Shown piece by piece: positions 38,123 through 46,558 of a stretch of 64,000 nt of DNA; the stretch's first letter is position 1, and each line of letters starts with the position of its first letter. The DNA comes from Terriglobia bacterium. GTDB taxonomy: Bacteria > Acidobacteriota > Terriglobia > Terriglobales > Acidobacteriaceae. The stretch spans positions 1 to 64,000 of the forward strand of contig JAIQEY010000010.1 in NCBI GenBank assembly GCA_020073565.1. Direction: 5' to 3'. Below the pieces are notes generated by a model. It ran no database searches. It had not been told where the DNA came from and saw only the letters and a program-made list of their open reading frames with translations. The position numbers and the translations under genes were made by a program.

Positions 38123-38506
38123 ATGGCCACAAGAGGCGATCGTATTCGCATTACTGAGTACCTCGATCTGGATCTGGATCGGGAGCAGTGGCTCTGTAAT
38201 CGCTGCAACCGCGTTCTGGGCCCGGCGCGCGAGAACTACAAGAAGGGACTCCTGCTGTACGACCGGGACCCGCGCGAGGTTCACACTCCGATCGTCGAGG
38301 GCAATTTCAGTTTCGCACCCGATCCGCTGTGGGTGCGAATCGTCGAGTTCTATTGTCCCGGATGCGGCACGCAGATTGAAACCGAGTATCTGCCGCCCGG
38401 TCACCCGATTACCCACGACATCGAGATCGATCTCGAAGCGCTGAAAAAGAGGCTGGAGAGCGGAGAACTCGTCCTGAAGAACCAGCGACTCGAGGCGGCA
38501 CCATGA
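38123..38506 (+). CDS. Zinc-binding small subunit, acetophenone carboxylase ApcB / acetone carboxylase gamma-like
   Basis: 127 residues (about 15 kDa). Two C-x2-C knuckles are present: C25-C28 in WLCNRCNRVLG and C78-C81 in YCPGCGTQIETEY, forming a likely structural zinc site. The size and the position between two HyuA genes match the 15-kDa beta subunit of acetophenone carboxylase; acetone carboxylase gamma is the nearest other family. The sequence between the knuckles (YKKGLLLYDRDPREVHTPIV) is typical of these subunits. Its stop overlaps the next start by ATGA, so the subunits are made in fixed ratio. Confidence 0.85.
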   Translation: MATRGDRIRITEYLDLDLDREQWLCNRCNRVLGPARENYKKGLLLYDRDPREVHTPIVEGNFSFAPDPLWVRIVEFYCPGCGTQIETEYLPPGHPITHDIEIDLEALKKRLESGELVLKNQRLEAAP

Positions 38507-40620
38507 ATTCGATCGACATCGACGTGGGCGGAACCTTCACCGACTTGGTGTTGAACTATGCGGGGCAAACCGTCATTCGCAAAGTTCCGACCACGCCCTA
38601 TGATCTGTCGGTTTGCTTTTCGAATGTGATCCAGGAAGGTGCGCAAGCACTGGGCTTGCGCATGGAGAACCTGCTGCCGGCGGTCGACATGATCCGCTAT
38701 TCCACCACCATAGCTCTGAACCGTCTGATCGAAAGAAAAGGCCCGCGCCTGGGGCTGATCACGACCGAAGGACACGAGGACACGACGCTGCTCGGACGGG
38801 GCGCCCAGTGGATTGACGGGACGCGGGTGCAGGAGCGGCGCAATCTCAGCATTCAGCACAAGCCCGACCCGCTCATTCCTCGCGACATGATCGTCGGAGT
38901 GAAGGAACGCGTGGATTCCGGGGGACACGTGCTCCGCCCGCTGGATGAAAACGATGTGCGTGAAAAAGTCCGGTATCTTGTCAGCCGGGGCGCACGCGCC
39001 TTCGTGGTCTCGCTGCTCTGGGGATTCCTGAATCCTCTCCACGAGCGGAAAGTGAAAGACATCATTCGCAGCGAGTACAAGGAATTCCATATCGGGTACA
39101 TGCCCGTCGTGCTCGCCGGTCAAGTGTCCGGGAAGCTCGGCGAGTACGAGCGGACCATGGCGGCGATTCTCGATGCTTACCTGCAGCGCTCGATGCAGAT
39201 CGAACTCTCCACGTGCTGGGACAAGCTGCGCGATCGCGGGTACAAGCGCTCCTTGTCGATGATCCAGAGTTCCGGCGGCATTGCCGAAGTTTTCAAGACA
39301 GCCGCCAGCCGGACCTTTAACAGCGGACCGGTTTCCGGCCTGATGGGCGCCCACCACGTTGCCAAGTCGCTGGGCGTCCACAACGTGGTGATGGCGGATA
39401 TGGGCGGCACCAGCTTTGACGTTGGCCTGGTGGTCAAAGACAGCGTGCGCAGTTATGACTTTCGTCCCATCATCGACCGCTGGATGGTCGGGATCACCAT
39501 GATCAAGACGCTGTCGATCGGCGCAGGCGGCGGGTCAATCGCGTCACTGAACAAGCTGCTGAAGAACCAGTTGCAAGTGGGACCGCGGAGCGCGGGGTCC
39601 ATGCCTGGGCCGGTGTGTTTCAATCGCGGTGGTACCGAGCCCACCGTGACGGATGCGGATGTTGTGCTGGGCTACATCAATCCTGCGTACTACTACGGAG
39701 GAAAGCTCGCTCTCAACGCGGGCAAGGCAGCGCAATCGATCCGCGAAAAGATCGCCAAGCCGCTCGGGCTGGCTACGGAAGAGGCCGCCGCCATCATCCG
39801 CAAGATTGTGGATGAAAACATGTCGTCGGCCATCATGAAAGAAGTGCACCTGCGGGGTTACAGCCCGGAGGAGTTCATCCTGTTCGCCGCCGGGGGCGCC
39901 GGACCCACCCACGTCGAGGGCTTCCGCGCCGATATTCCGAAGGCCGTCATATTCCCATTCTCGCCGGTGTTTTGTGCCTGGGGATCGTCGACGATGGACA
40001 TCATGCACGTCTACGAACACTCAAAGAAACTGACGTTGATGGAGCCCGGCACCCATCAACTCACGAATGAATTCGAGCGGTTCAACAACGCTGTCTCTCT
40101 GCTGATAGAGAATGCAAAAAGGGATCTGGCGGGAGAAGGCTTGGATCCCGCAGCGGCGAATTTTGTTCTGGAATTGGACATGCTCTATGGAGGCCAGTTC
40201 CACGTGAAGCGGACGTTGTCGCCCTTACTGTTTGTCCGCGGCCAGGAAGACATTCGGTCCATCTGCGACGCCTTCGCCAAGGAATTCAGCGAAGCGTTCA
40301 GCCCATTCGTCGTAAACCCCGACGGTGGCGTTTTCCTAGATACCTTCGTTCTGAAGGCGATTGTTCCGGCCCAGAAGGTGAACTTGCCCAAGCTGCCGCT
40401 CGAAGGCCACAGTCCTGAGGCCGCAAACAAGGGCTCGCGTATGGTGTACTGGCCCGACAAAAAAGATTTCTGCATTACTGGGATTTATTCGTTCGAGAAA
40501 CTGCGGCCCGGCAACATGACTCACGGGCCCGCCATTGTGGAAGGAGAGTACACAACTCTGGTCGTTCCCGAGCCGCTGCGATTTTCCATCGATCAGTACG
40601 GCCTGGGAATTCTGGAGTAG
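38503..40620 (+). CDS. HyuA-family subunit, acetophenone carboxylase ApcC-like
   Basis: 705 residues, second HyuA paralogue of the operon. The N-terminus MNSIDIDVGGTFTDLVLNYA is the ATPase phosphate loop, then YSTTIALNRLIERKGPRLGL, VMADMGGTSFDVGLVVKDS and the C-terminal FILFAAGGAGPTHVEGFRAD. It is somewhat smaller than the 87-kDa Aromatoleum ApcC but holds the same place. Two different HyuA subunits plus one HyuB is the arrangement of acetophenone carboxylase, whereas acetone carboxylase has a single HyuA. The ATGA overlap with the 15-kDa gene and the 13-base gap to the HyuB gene show tight co-expression. Confidence 0.87.
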   Translation: MNSIDIDVGGTFTDLVLNYAGQTVIRKVPTTPYDLSVCFSNVIQEGAQALGLRMENLLPAVDMIRYSTTIALNRLIERKGPRLGLITTEGHEDTTLLGRGAQWIDGTRVQERRNLSIQHKPDPLIPRDMIVGVKERVDSGGHVLRPLDENDVREKVRYLVSRGARAFVVSLLWGFLNPLHERKVKDIIRSEYKEFHIGYMPVVLAGQVSGKLGEYERTMAAILDAYLQRSMQIELSTCWDKLRDRGYKRSLSMIQSSGGIAEVFKTAASRTFNSGPVSGLMGAHHVAKSLGVHNVVMADMGGTSFDVGLVVKDSVRSYDFRPIIDRWMVGITMIKTLSIGAGGGSIASLNKLLKNQLQVGPRSAGSMPGPVCFNRGGTEPTVTDADVVLGYINPAYYYGGKLALNAGKAAQSIREKIAKPLGLATEEAAAIIRKIVDENMSSAIMKEVHLRGYSPEEFILFAAGGAGPTHVEGFRADIPKAVIFPFSPVFCAWGSSTMDIMHVYEHSKKLTLMEPGTHQLTNEFERFNNAVSLLIENAKRDLAGEGLDPAAANFVLELDMLYGGQFHVKRTLSPLLFVRGQEDIRSICDAFAKEFSEAFSPFVVNPDGGVFLDTFVLKAIVPAQKVNLPKLPLEGHSPEAANKGSRMVYWPDKKDFCITGIYSFEKLRPGNMTHGPAIVEGEYTTLVVPEPLRFSIDQYGLGILE

Positions 40621-40633
40621 CCAAGCAGAAGTT

Positions 40634-42691
40634 ATGCCCATACCAACCTTGGCGGAAAAGTTGCAGTGGCTGAAGCCGGCGCCGGCTACCGACTATGAGA
40701 AGGGATGTGTCCAAACGATCAAGCACGGCAGCTACGAGATCGGCGTGCAGATCACCAATGACATTCTCGACGAGGCCATGGAAGTCTTCGTCCGCTCGTC
40801 GCGCAGCTATTTTGGCGTCTCCGGCGATTCCATGGTGGCCATCTTCACTGCCGGTGGAGACCTGATCAATGGCTCATGCGGCACCTATCTCCACGCCATC
40901 ATTCAGCCCATCATCATCAAGTTCATTTTGAAGTACTACCAGGAGAACCCCGGCATCCGCGACGGAGATATTTTCTACACCAACGACGCGCTCTACGGCG
41001 GAATCCACAATCCCGATCAGGTGGCGATCATGCCCGTGTTTCACGACGGCAGGCTGATTGCCTGGGCGACCGCCGCCTTGCATACAACGGAGACAGGAGC
41101 GATCGAACCGGGAGGCATGCCGGTTAGCGCCAAGTCGCGCTTCGAAGAAGGATTGAATATGCCGCCGATCAAGATCGGCGAGAACTTTAAGTTACGGAAT
41201 GACTTTCTGGAGTTCTATTCGGTATACGGCCTGCGCGCGCCCGCCATGTTCATTTCTGATTTGCGGGCCCGCTGCACCACTGCCGACCGCGTGCGTGTCC
41301 GCTTGCTGGAACAAATCGAAAAGCGAGGCGTCGAGTTCATCGTCGGCCTGATGCGGAAGATGCTGGACGTCGCCGAGGCCGGCGCATTCCAGAAAGTGAA
41401 GTCTCTGCCCGACGGCAAATTTCGCAGCGTGGTATTCAACGATGCCATCGGTTGGACCCCAGCCCTGGTCCGCGCCTGCTTCCTCACGCTCACCAAGGCG
41501 GGCGACCGCCTAACGTTCGACTTTGAGGGCACCTCGCCCGAGAACCCTTCCTCCTATAACGTTCACACGCAGGCGGTCGTGGGACACATTGCCAACTTCA
41601 TGTACGAGTACTTCTTCCACGATTTGCCCATTTGCAGCTCCACATTCGCGCCCATCGATTTTGTCTTCCCGGAAGGCATCATTTTGAATCCCGACAAACT
41701 GGCGGCGACCAGTTGCTGCGTGTACATCGGTATGCAGACGCGCTGCGCAACTCACAACTGCTTCGCCAAAATGATGTACGCGACCAATCTCTGGACGCAG
41801 GTGGCCTCGGCGCCCGGAAGCCAGCACACGGCACAAATATGCGCCGGCCATTCGCAGTGGAATCTCGCCGTCTCCGATGTGCTCTCGTTCTCGCTCAACA
41901 CGCAGGGGCAAGGCGGGCGCGCCGCCGATGACGGGATGGATGCTTATGGTTTCGCGTGGTGCGCCTTCGGACGCGCTCCCGATTGCGAACAAGTGGAAGG
42001 AGAGTTGCCCATCACCGTCAACCTGTCGCAGCACTGGAAGGATTCCTCCGGTCCCGGCCTCCACCGCGGCGGCTCCGGCGCTGTGCAGCAGTGGATGATT
42101 CACAAAGTGCCGAACATGCTGTCTCTGTGTATGGGCAATGGCAGCAAAGTACCGCTCGGCCAGCCCTTGTTCGGCGGGTATGCTTCGGCGCCGATCCCCG
42201 GTATCAGCGTATGCAAAACCGATATGCTCGTACGCATGCGAGAAGGCGATCCGGAATTGACTCTGGACCTCCGTGAACTTCTGGCAGGCCGCTCCACGCA
42301 TGGGGATTGGACGTTTGAACTGATCGCCCGCACTCCGAAGATGTACAGCGAGGGTGACCTGCTCTTCGGCTTCAGCGGAGGCGGACCAGGCTACGGCGAT
42401 CCGCTGGAGCGGGCACCGGAGAGTGTGGTCGTGGACTTGAAGAAGAAGATCATCTCGGAATGGACGGCAACCAATGTCTACCGTGCAGCCTTCGATACCG
42501 AAAGGGGCAAAGTGGACGCCGCACGAACGGACGAACTGCGGGCGGCCGAGCGCAAGGCCCGGCTGGCGCGCGGAAAGCCCTACGACGATTTTGTGACGGA
42601 ATGGAGCAAGCAATCACCGCCGCAGGAAATTCTGCAGTATTACGGTTCCTGGCCAGATGCTAAAACCACCGGCCCAGTCTTCCGGCCTTAG
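40634..42691 (+). CDS. HyuB-family subunit, acetophenone carboxylase ApcD-like
   Basis: 685 residues (about 75 kDa) from the ATG at 40634, since the open frame upstream only overlaps the previous gene. HyuB landmarks are EIGVQITNDILDEAMEVFVR, GDIFYTNDALYGGIHNPDQV, a central AALHTTETGAIEPGG and the C-terminal LFGFSGGGPGYGDPLERAPE. The HyuB subunit carries the carboxylation site and works with the HyuA ATPase subunits. Size and order fit the 75-kDa subunit of acetophenone carboxylase. A hairpin-repeat spacer (132 bases) follows, then the UroD-like gene. Confidence 0.88.
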   Translation: MPIPTLAEKLQWLKPAPATDYEKGCVQTIKHGSYEIGVQITNDILDEAMEVFVRSSRSYFGVSGDSMVAIFTAGGDLINGSCGTYLHAIIQPIIIKFILKYYQENPGIRDGDIFYTNDALYGGIHNPDQVAIMPVFHDGRLIAWATAALHTTETGAIEPGGMPVSAKSRFEEGLNMPPIKIGENFKLRNDFLEFYSVYGLRAPAMFISDLRARCTTADRVRVRLLEQIEKRGVEFIVGLMRKMLDVAEAGAFQKVKSLPDGKFRSVVFNDAIGWTPALVRACFLTLTKAGDRLTFDFEGTSPENPSSYNVHTQAVVGHIANFMYEYFFHDLPICSSTFAPIDFVFPEGIILNPDKLAATSCCVYIGMQTRCATHNCFAKMMYATNLWTQVASAPGSQHTAQICAGHSQWNLAVSDVLSFSLNTQGQGGRAADDGMDAYGFAWCAFGRAPDCEQVEGELPITVNLSQHWKDSSGPGLHRGGSGAVQQWMIHKVPNMLSLCMGNGSKVPLGQPLFGGYASAPIPGISVCKTDMLVRMREGDPELTLDLRELLAGRSTHGDWTFELIARTPKMYSEGDLLFGFSGGGPGYGDPLERAPESVVVDLKKKIISEWTATNVYRAAFDTERGKVDAARTDELRAAERKARLARGKPYDDFVTEWSKQSPPQEILQYYGSWPDAKTTGPVFRP

Positions 42692-42712
42692 CAGGCCGCG
42701 AAACAATAGGAG

Positions 42713-42780
42713 ATTCGTATCAGGTCATTGCTTTATCGATGACGTAACCCGCACGTTTTCAACCGCCCCTTTAGGGGCGG
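42713..42780. repeat. REP-like tandem hairpins, copy 3 (inside the Apc operon)
   Basis: Begins ATTCGTATCAGGTCAT, followed by an imperfect GTCAT/ATGAC stem at 42724-42743 and a perfect CCGCCCCT-TT-AGGGGCGG stem at 42763-42780. It sits between the HyuB and UroD-like genes. No T-run follows, so a classical terminator is unlikely. Confidence 0.65.
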
Positions 42781-42823
42781 TGGTCTGCACCCTTACTGCT
42801 TCGGCAAGCGGTTAGGAGGACTG

Positions 42824-43825
42824 GTGGCTGAACTGACACCGCGAGCGATGATTCGGTCAATGCTGCAAGGCGATCGGCTGCCGCGTCCCTTGCTGCTGCC
42901 CATCGTCTTCGCGCTCGGCGCCAGGCTCGAGAATCTGTCCCCGCGCGCGTTCCTCGGAAATGCCACCAGGATCGCCAGCTCGCAACGCCAAATCCGCAAC
43001 GTGTTGGGGCTCGATGGCGTCACTTGCTATTTCGATCCATATTTGGAGGCTGAAGCTTTCGGTTGCGAGCTCACGTGGAGCGCAGATGAAATGACCCGCG
43101 TACTTCGTCCGCGCGGAGGAAATGCGACGGACTTGCGAGAACAACTGCGAGCGCCGGGAGAGATTGCGGGACGAGGCCGGATTCCTGTGGCCTGCGATGT
43201 GCTGCGGCGGCTGAAAGTGATGTTGCCGGGGGAACCGGCGTTGATGGCGGGTGTGTCCGGACCATGCGCTCTCGCCGACCTGCTGGTGGGAAGCGCGCGC
43301 ACCGCCGAATCTTCACGTCCTGAGGAAGTTGAGTTCGCCGCGGAACTAACGGCGTCGGTTTGCACGAGCTTCCTTGAGTCCGACGCTAACGTGATCTTCA
43401 TTCGCGAGGACGGCGCGTCCATCCAGAATTGCAAGCAATGGGCGGAGTTGTTGTCCCCGATTGTGAACGCCATCCGTTTCTATGAGGCGTTGCCCGTACT
43501 TCTCTTTGATGGCTTTCCGCCAGAAGCCGCGCTGACTGCATTGGAAGCAGGTTGCGAGGGTGTGATTTGTCCGAGCGCGATCGACTTGGCATCGGGAAGA
43601 ATCCTGTCGGCATCTGCCGCTTTGCCATCCGCGTATTTGCCCGAGACATGCTTGTTGCCAGGCCAAGACGAAGATGGCGCTCTGGGCAGATTATTGCAGG
43701 CCCTGGCACGGGACACCAACCTGTGTCTGTTAACGTCTCAGCGAGATGTTCCGAAAGACGTAGATGTGAAGTCCTTGGCCAGCTTGTTCAGCGGTCTGCG
43801 CAGTGTGTCGCGAGTCATGGCTTGA
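42824..43825 (+). CDS. UroD/MtaA-fold protein, possible epsilon-type subunit of the carboxylase cluster
   Basis: 333 residues (about 35 kDa) from a GTG with AGGAGG five bases upstream. The pattern PRAMIRSMLQGDRLPRPLLL, then VTCYFDPYLEAEAFGCELTW, a PALMAGVSGPCALADLL motif and the ALPVLLFDGFPPEAALTALE region, resembles the uroporphyrinogen decarboxylase / MtaA superfamily. The HxC zinc motif of MtaA-type methyltransferases would fall at LFDG and is absent. Its mass and its place after apcABCD-like genes recall the 34-kDa ApcE subunit; I cannot confirm the homology. It is 24 bases upstream of the thioesterase. It may be a non-catalytic or novel carboxylase accessory. Confidence 0.65.
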   Translation: MAELTPRAMIRSMLQGDRLPRPLLLPIVFALGARLENLSPRAFLGNATRIASSQRQIRNVLGLDGVTCYFDPYLEAEAFGCELTWSADEMTRVLRPRGGNATDLREQLRAPGEIAGRGRIPVACDVLRRLKVMLPGEPALMAGVSGPCALADLLVGSARTAESSRPEEVEFAAELTASVCTSFLESDANVIFIREDGASIQNCKQWAELLSPIVNAIRFYEALPVLLFDGFPPEAALTALEAGCEGVICPSAIDLASGRILSASAALPSAYLPETCLLPGQDEDGALGRLLQALARDTNLCLLTSQRDVPKDVDVKSLASLFSGLRSVSRVMA

Positions 43826-43849
43826 TGACGGGGAGGTTTGATTCACAAC

Positions 43850-44317
43850 ATGTTTGTCAATCGCAAGCGCATCTTGATCGAATTCGGGGATTGCGATCCC
43901 GCTGATATCGTTTTTTTCGCCAACTATTTTCGTTGGTTTGACGACTGCACAAGCGCCCTTTTTGCAGCCGTTGGACTCCCGATTCGCGATCTCTTCAAGT
44001 CCTACGGTGTGGTGGGTATTCCCATTGTGGACGCCCAGGCGCGCTTCATCACGCCGTCCACGTATGGCGATGAACTGGAAGTTGAGTCTCGCGTCACGGA
44101 ATTTCGCAAGAGCAGTTTCGTCATTACCCACAAGTTCTACAGGGATGGGCAACTTGCGCTGGAAGGCCAGGAGACGCGGGTGTGGGCGGCCGCTCACCCG
44201 ACCGAGTCGAACCGAATGAGAGGTGTTCCTCTGCCCAGGGAAGTGATCGAGAAACTTTCGCAGAACGCAAAACGGGCCGTCCGTAAGGCGAAACGAGGGG
44301 CGCGTTCCCACAACTGA
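43850..44317 (+). CDS. 4-hydroxybenzoyl-CoA thioesterase-type hotdog protein
   Basis: 155 residues. The N-terminus FGDCDPADIVFFANYFRWFDD is the 4-hydroxybenzoyl-CoA thioesterase active site, with the catalytic Asp at D16, and a hotdog fold follows (helix CTSALFAAVGLP, then GDELEVESRVTEFRKSSFVI). It hydrolyses aroyl-CoA to the acid and CoA. The start is chosen at the ATG (43850); a TTG at 43838 lies nearer to the GGGAGG site. Located 24 bases after the UroD-like gene, it could release the free aromatic acid, e.g. 4-hydroxybenzoate, for PobA. Confidence 0.88.
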   Translation: MFVNRKRILIEFGDCDPADIVFFANYFRWFDDCTSALFAAVGLPIRDLFKSYGVVGIPIVDAQARFITPSTYGDELEVESRVTEFRKSSFVITHKFYRDGQLALEGQETRVWAAAHPTESNRMRGVPLPREVIEKLSQNAKRAVRKAKRGARSHN

Positions 44318-44351
44318 AATAGTGTGGGCAGCAGAGTTACCGAGGAGCAGA

Positions 44352-46487
44352 ATGAGCCGGCTTATCGACGCACGAATTGCGCTTGTCTTGACCGTGGCGA
44401 TGTCCTGCGCCTGCAACCGGTCCGCAACCAAGGAATCTCAGCTGCAATCGGCAGGGCCAGAAAACGTGACCGATGCGAGGCTGGTCAACGCCGAGCGTGA
44501 ATCAGGCAACTGGCTAACCTATGGGCGCACCTACAACGAGCAGCGCTTCAGTCTACTCATGGATATCTCCGACCGAAACATCAACCAACTGGGGTTAGCT
44601 TGGTCGTTCGATTTGGATACGCGCCGCGGGCAGGAAGCAACGCCGATCGTCGTGGATGGCGTCATGTACTTCACCTCGGCCTGGAGCAAGGTGTTCGCGC
44701 TGAATGCCGCCACCGGCGCGCTGCTCTGGTCCTACGATCCCAAGGTTCCACCGGAGTGGGGAGTGAACGCGTGTTGCGATGTTGTCAACCGGGGCGTCGC
44801 GCTTTGGAAGGGGAAGGTCTACTTCGGAACGCTGGACGGAAGGCTGGTCGCGCTCGACGCCGCCACCGGCAGGCTGGTGTGGGAACAACTGACCATTGAC
44901 CGGGACTGGCGCTATACCATCACGGGCGCGCCGCGCATCGTCAAGGGGAAGGTGCTCATCGGCAACGGCGGCGGTGAGTTCGGTGTACGCGGCTATGTTT
45001 CCGCATACGATGCGGAAAGTGGCCAGATGGTTTGGCGGTTTTATACCGTGCCCGGCGATCCTTCGAAACCTTTCGAAAGTCCGATTCTGGCGCAAGCGGC
45101 GAAAACGTGGTCGGGCGAATGGTGGAAGGTTGGAGGCGGCGGGACGGTTTGGGACGCCATCGTCTACGATCCCGAACTCGATCTCTTGTATGTAGGGACC
45201 GGTAACGGCGGACCGTGGAACAGCAAGATCCGTAGCCCGAAGGGCGGCGACAATCTTCTTACCTGCTCCATCGTAGCTCTGCGGCCAGAGACGGGAGAAT
45301 ACGTGTGGCACTATCAGGAAGACGCAGCCGACGACTGGGACTTCGATTCGTCGGAACAGATCATCCTCGCTGATATCGCAATCGACGGCAAGACGCGAAA
45401 AGTGCTGCTGCACGCTCCGAAGAACGGTATCTTCTATGTGATCGACCGGGAAAACGGAGCTCTCATTTCGGCGAAACCCTACACGTTCATCAACTGGGCT
45501 ACTGGAGTGGATCTGAAAACCGGGCGCCCAATAGAAACGGATATTGCCCACTACCCCGGAAAGAATCCGCCTCCGATTGTTCCTGGGCCATTAGGTGCCC
45601 ATAGCTGGCAACCTATGTCTTATAGCCCAATCACCGGACTAACTTACATCCCCGTGAACGATGTTGGGTTCAAGTTCAAGTCGGCAGATACTTTCGCATT
45701 CAAGAAGCTGGCGGCGAATTACGGTATTGATACGGTGGCGGCGGGAATGCCACAGGATCCGAACATCAAAAAGGCGATTCTCGACACCGTCAGGGGCAAA
45801 CTGGTCGCGTGGAATCCGGTGCAGCAAAAGCAAGCATGGGCAGTCGAGCGGCCTGGACCATGGAATGGCGGAACTCTTGTCACCGCTGGAAATCTCGTCT
45901 TCGAGGGCACGGCTGCGGGGCGTTTTGAGGCGTATCGCGCCGATACCGGCGAGAAGGTGTGGTCGTTTGACGCGCAGACAGGCGTAATGGCTGGTCCTGT
46001 GACCTATATCGTTAATGGCGAACAGTACATCGCAATTCTCGCGGGATGGGGTGGAGTGTTTCCGCTGGCGACGGGCGAGGTTTCGTTCAAGTCCGGCCGC
46101 GTGCGGAATGTCAGCCGTATGCTGGCCTTCAAACTGGGCGGGAAGTCAAGTTTGCCTGCGCTTCCAGAAGTGGAAGAGCCAGTGCTGAAGCCGCCGCGTT
46201 CGGTGGCTAACACTGCCACGATTCACCGCGGCGAAGCGCTCTTCCAACGTTTCTGTGCTTCCTGCCATGGCGACGTGGCAGTCAGCGGAGGAGTGCTGCC
46301 GGATCTTCGCTATTCCAGCACGCTGGCGAATGATCGGTGGTTCAAGATCGTACGCGACGGGGCTTATCAGTCGCTAGGAATGGTTTCGTTTGCGAAGGAA
46401 GTTTCGCAGAAGAATGCTGCGGACATTCGAGCCTATGTCATTTTTCGAGCGAACCAAAGCAAAACAAATCAAATGCTGCACAAGTAG
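44352..46487 (+). CDS. PQQ-dependent alcohol dehydrogenase with fused cytochrome c domain (quinohaemoprotein)
   Basis: 711 residues from an ATG with GAGGAG upstream; the signal ends in MSCAC, perhaps a lipobox. An eight-bladed PQQ propeller covers about residues 45-585, with the vicinal disulphide pair CC in VNACCDVVNRGVAL, repeated AxDxxTGxxxW tryptophan-docking motifs, and the catalytic Asp region DDWDFDSSEQI. A C-terminal haem c domain has CASCH at about 635 with a Met ligand in LGMVSFA. It oxidises primary or secondary alcohols in the periplasm. In this context, 1-arylethanols giving aryl methyl ketones would be the logical substrates, which is an inference. Confidence 0.9.
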   Translation: MSRLIDARIALVLTVAMSCACNRSATKESQLQSAGPENVTDARLVNAERESGNWLTYGRTYNEQRFSLLMDISDRNINQLGLAWSFDLDTRRGQEATPIVVDGVMYFTSAWSKVFALNAATGALLWSYDPKVPPEWGVNACCDVVNRGVALWKGKVYFGTLDGRLVALDAATGRLVWEQLTIDRDWRYTITGAPRIVKGKVLIGNGGGEFGVRGYVSAYDAESGQMVWRFYTVPGDPSKPFESPILAQAAKTWSGEWWKVGGGGTVWDAIVYDPELDLLYVGTGNGGPWNSKIRSPKGGDNLLTCSIVALRPETGEYVWHYQEDAADDWDFDSSEQIILADIAIDGKTRKVLLHAPKNGIFYVIDRENGALISAKPYTFINWATGVDLKTGRPIETDIAHYPGKNPPPIVPGPLGAHSWQPMSYSPITGLTYIPVNDVGFKFKSADTFAFKKLAANYGIDTVAAGMPQDPNIKKAILDTVRGKLVAWNPVQQKQAWAVERPGPWNGGTLVTAGNLVFEGTAAGRFEAYRADTGEKVWSFDAQTGVMAGPVTYIVNGEQYIAILAGWGGVFPLATGEVSFKSGRVRNVSRMLAFKLGGKSSLPALPEVEEPVLKPPRSVANTATIHRGEALFQRFCASCHGDVAVSGGVLPDLRYSSTLANDRWFKIVRDGAYQSLGMVSFAKEVSQKNAADIRAYVIFRANQSKTNQMLHK

Positions 46488-46520
46488 CGTCCGGAGTCCC
46501 GAGCCGAGCCGCGCTCGCCC

Positions 46521-46550
46521 GGACAGCCGAGGACGGCTGTCCCTACGTGG
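46521..46550. repeat. Intergenic hairpin, GGACAGCCG family
   Basis: GGACAGCCG-AGGA-CGGCTGTCC is a perfect 9-bp stem (46521-46542) followed by CTACGTGG. Its reverse complement contains the GTAGGGACAGCC string also found at 25854. It lies in the convergent gap and could serve as a two-way terminator. Confidence 0.6.
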
Positions 46551-46558
46551 GTCGCGTG

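Noticed and set aside
35923-42691. Acetone carboxylase or hydantoinase/oxoprolinase identity for the HyuA/HyuB genes
   Set aside because: Acetone carboxylase has only one HyuA-type subunit, and hydantoinases lack the 15-kDa zinc subunit. It is kept as an alternative within the gene entries, not as the main call.
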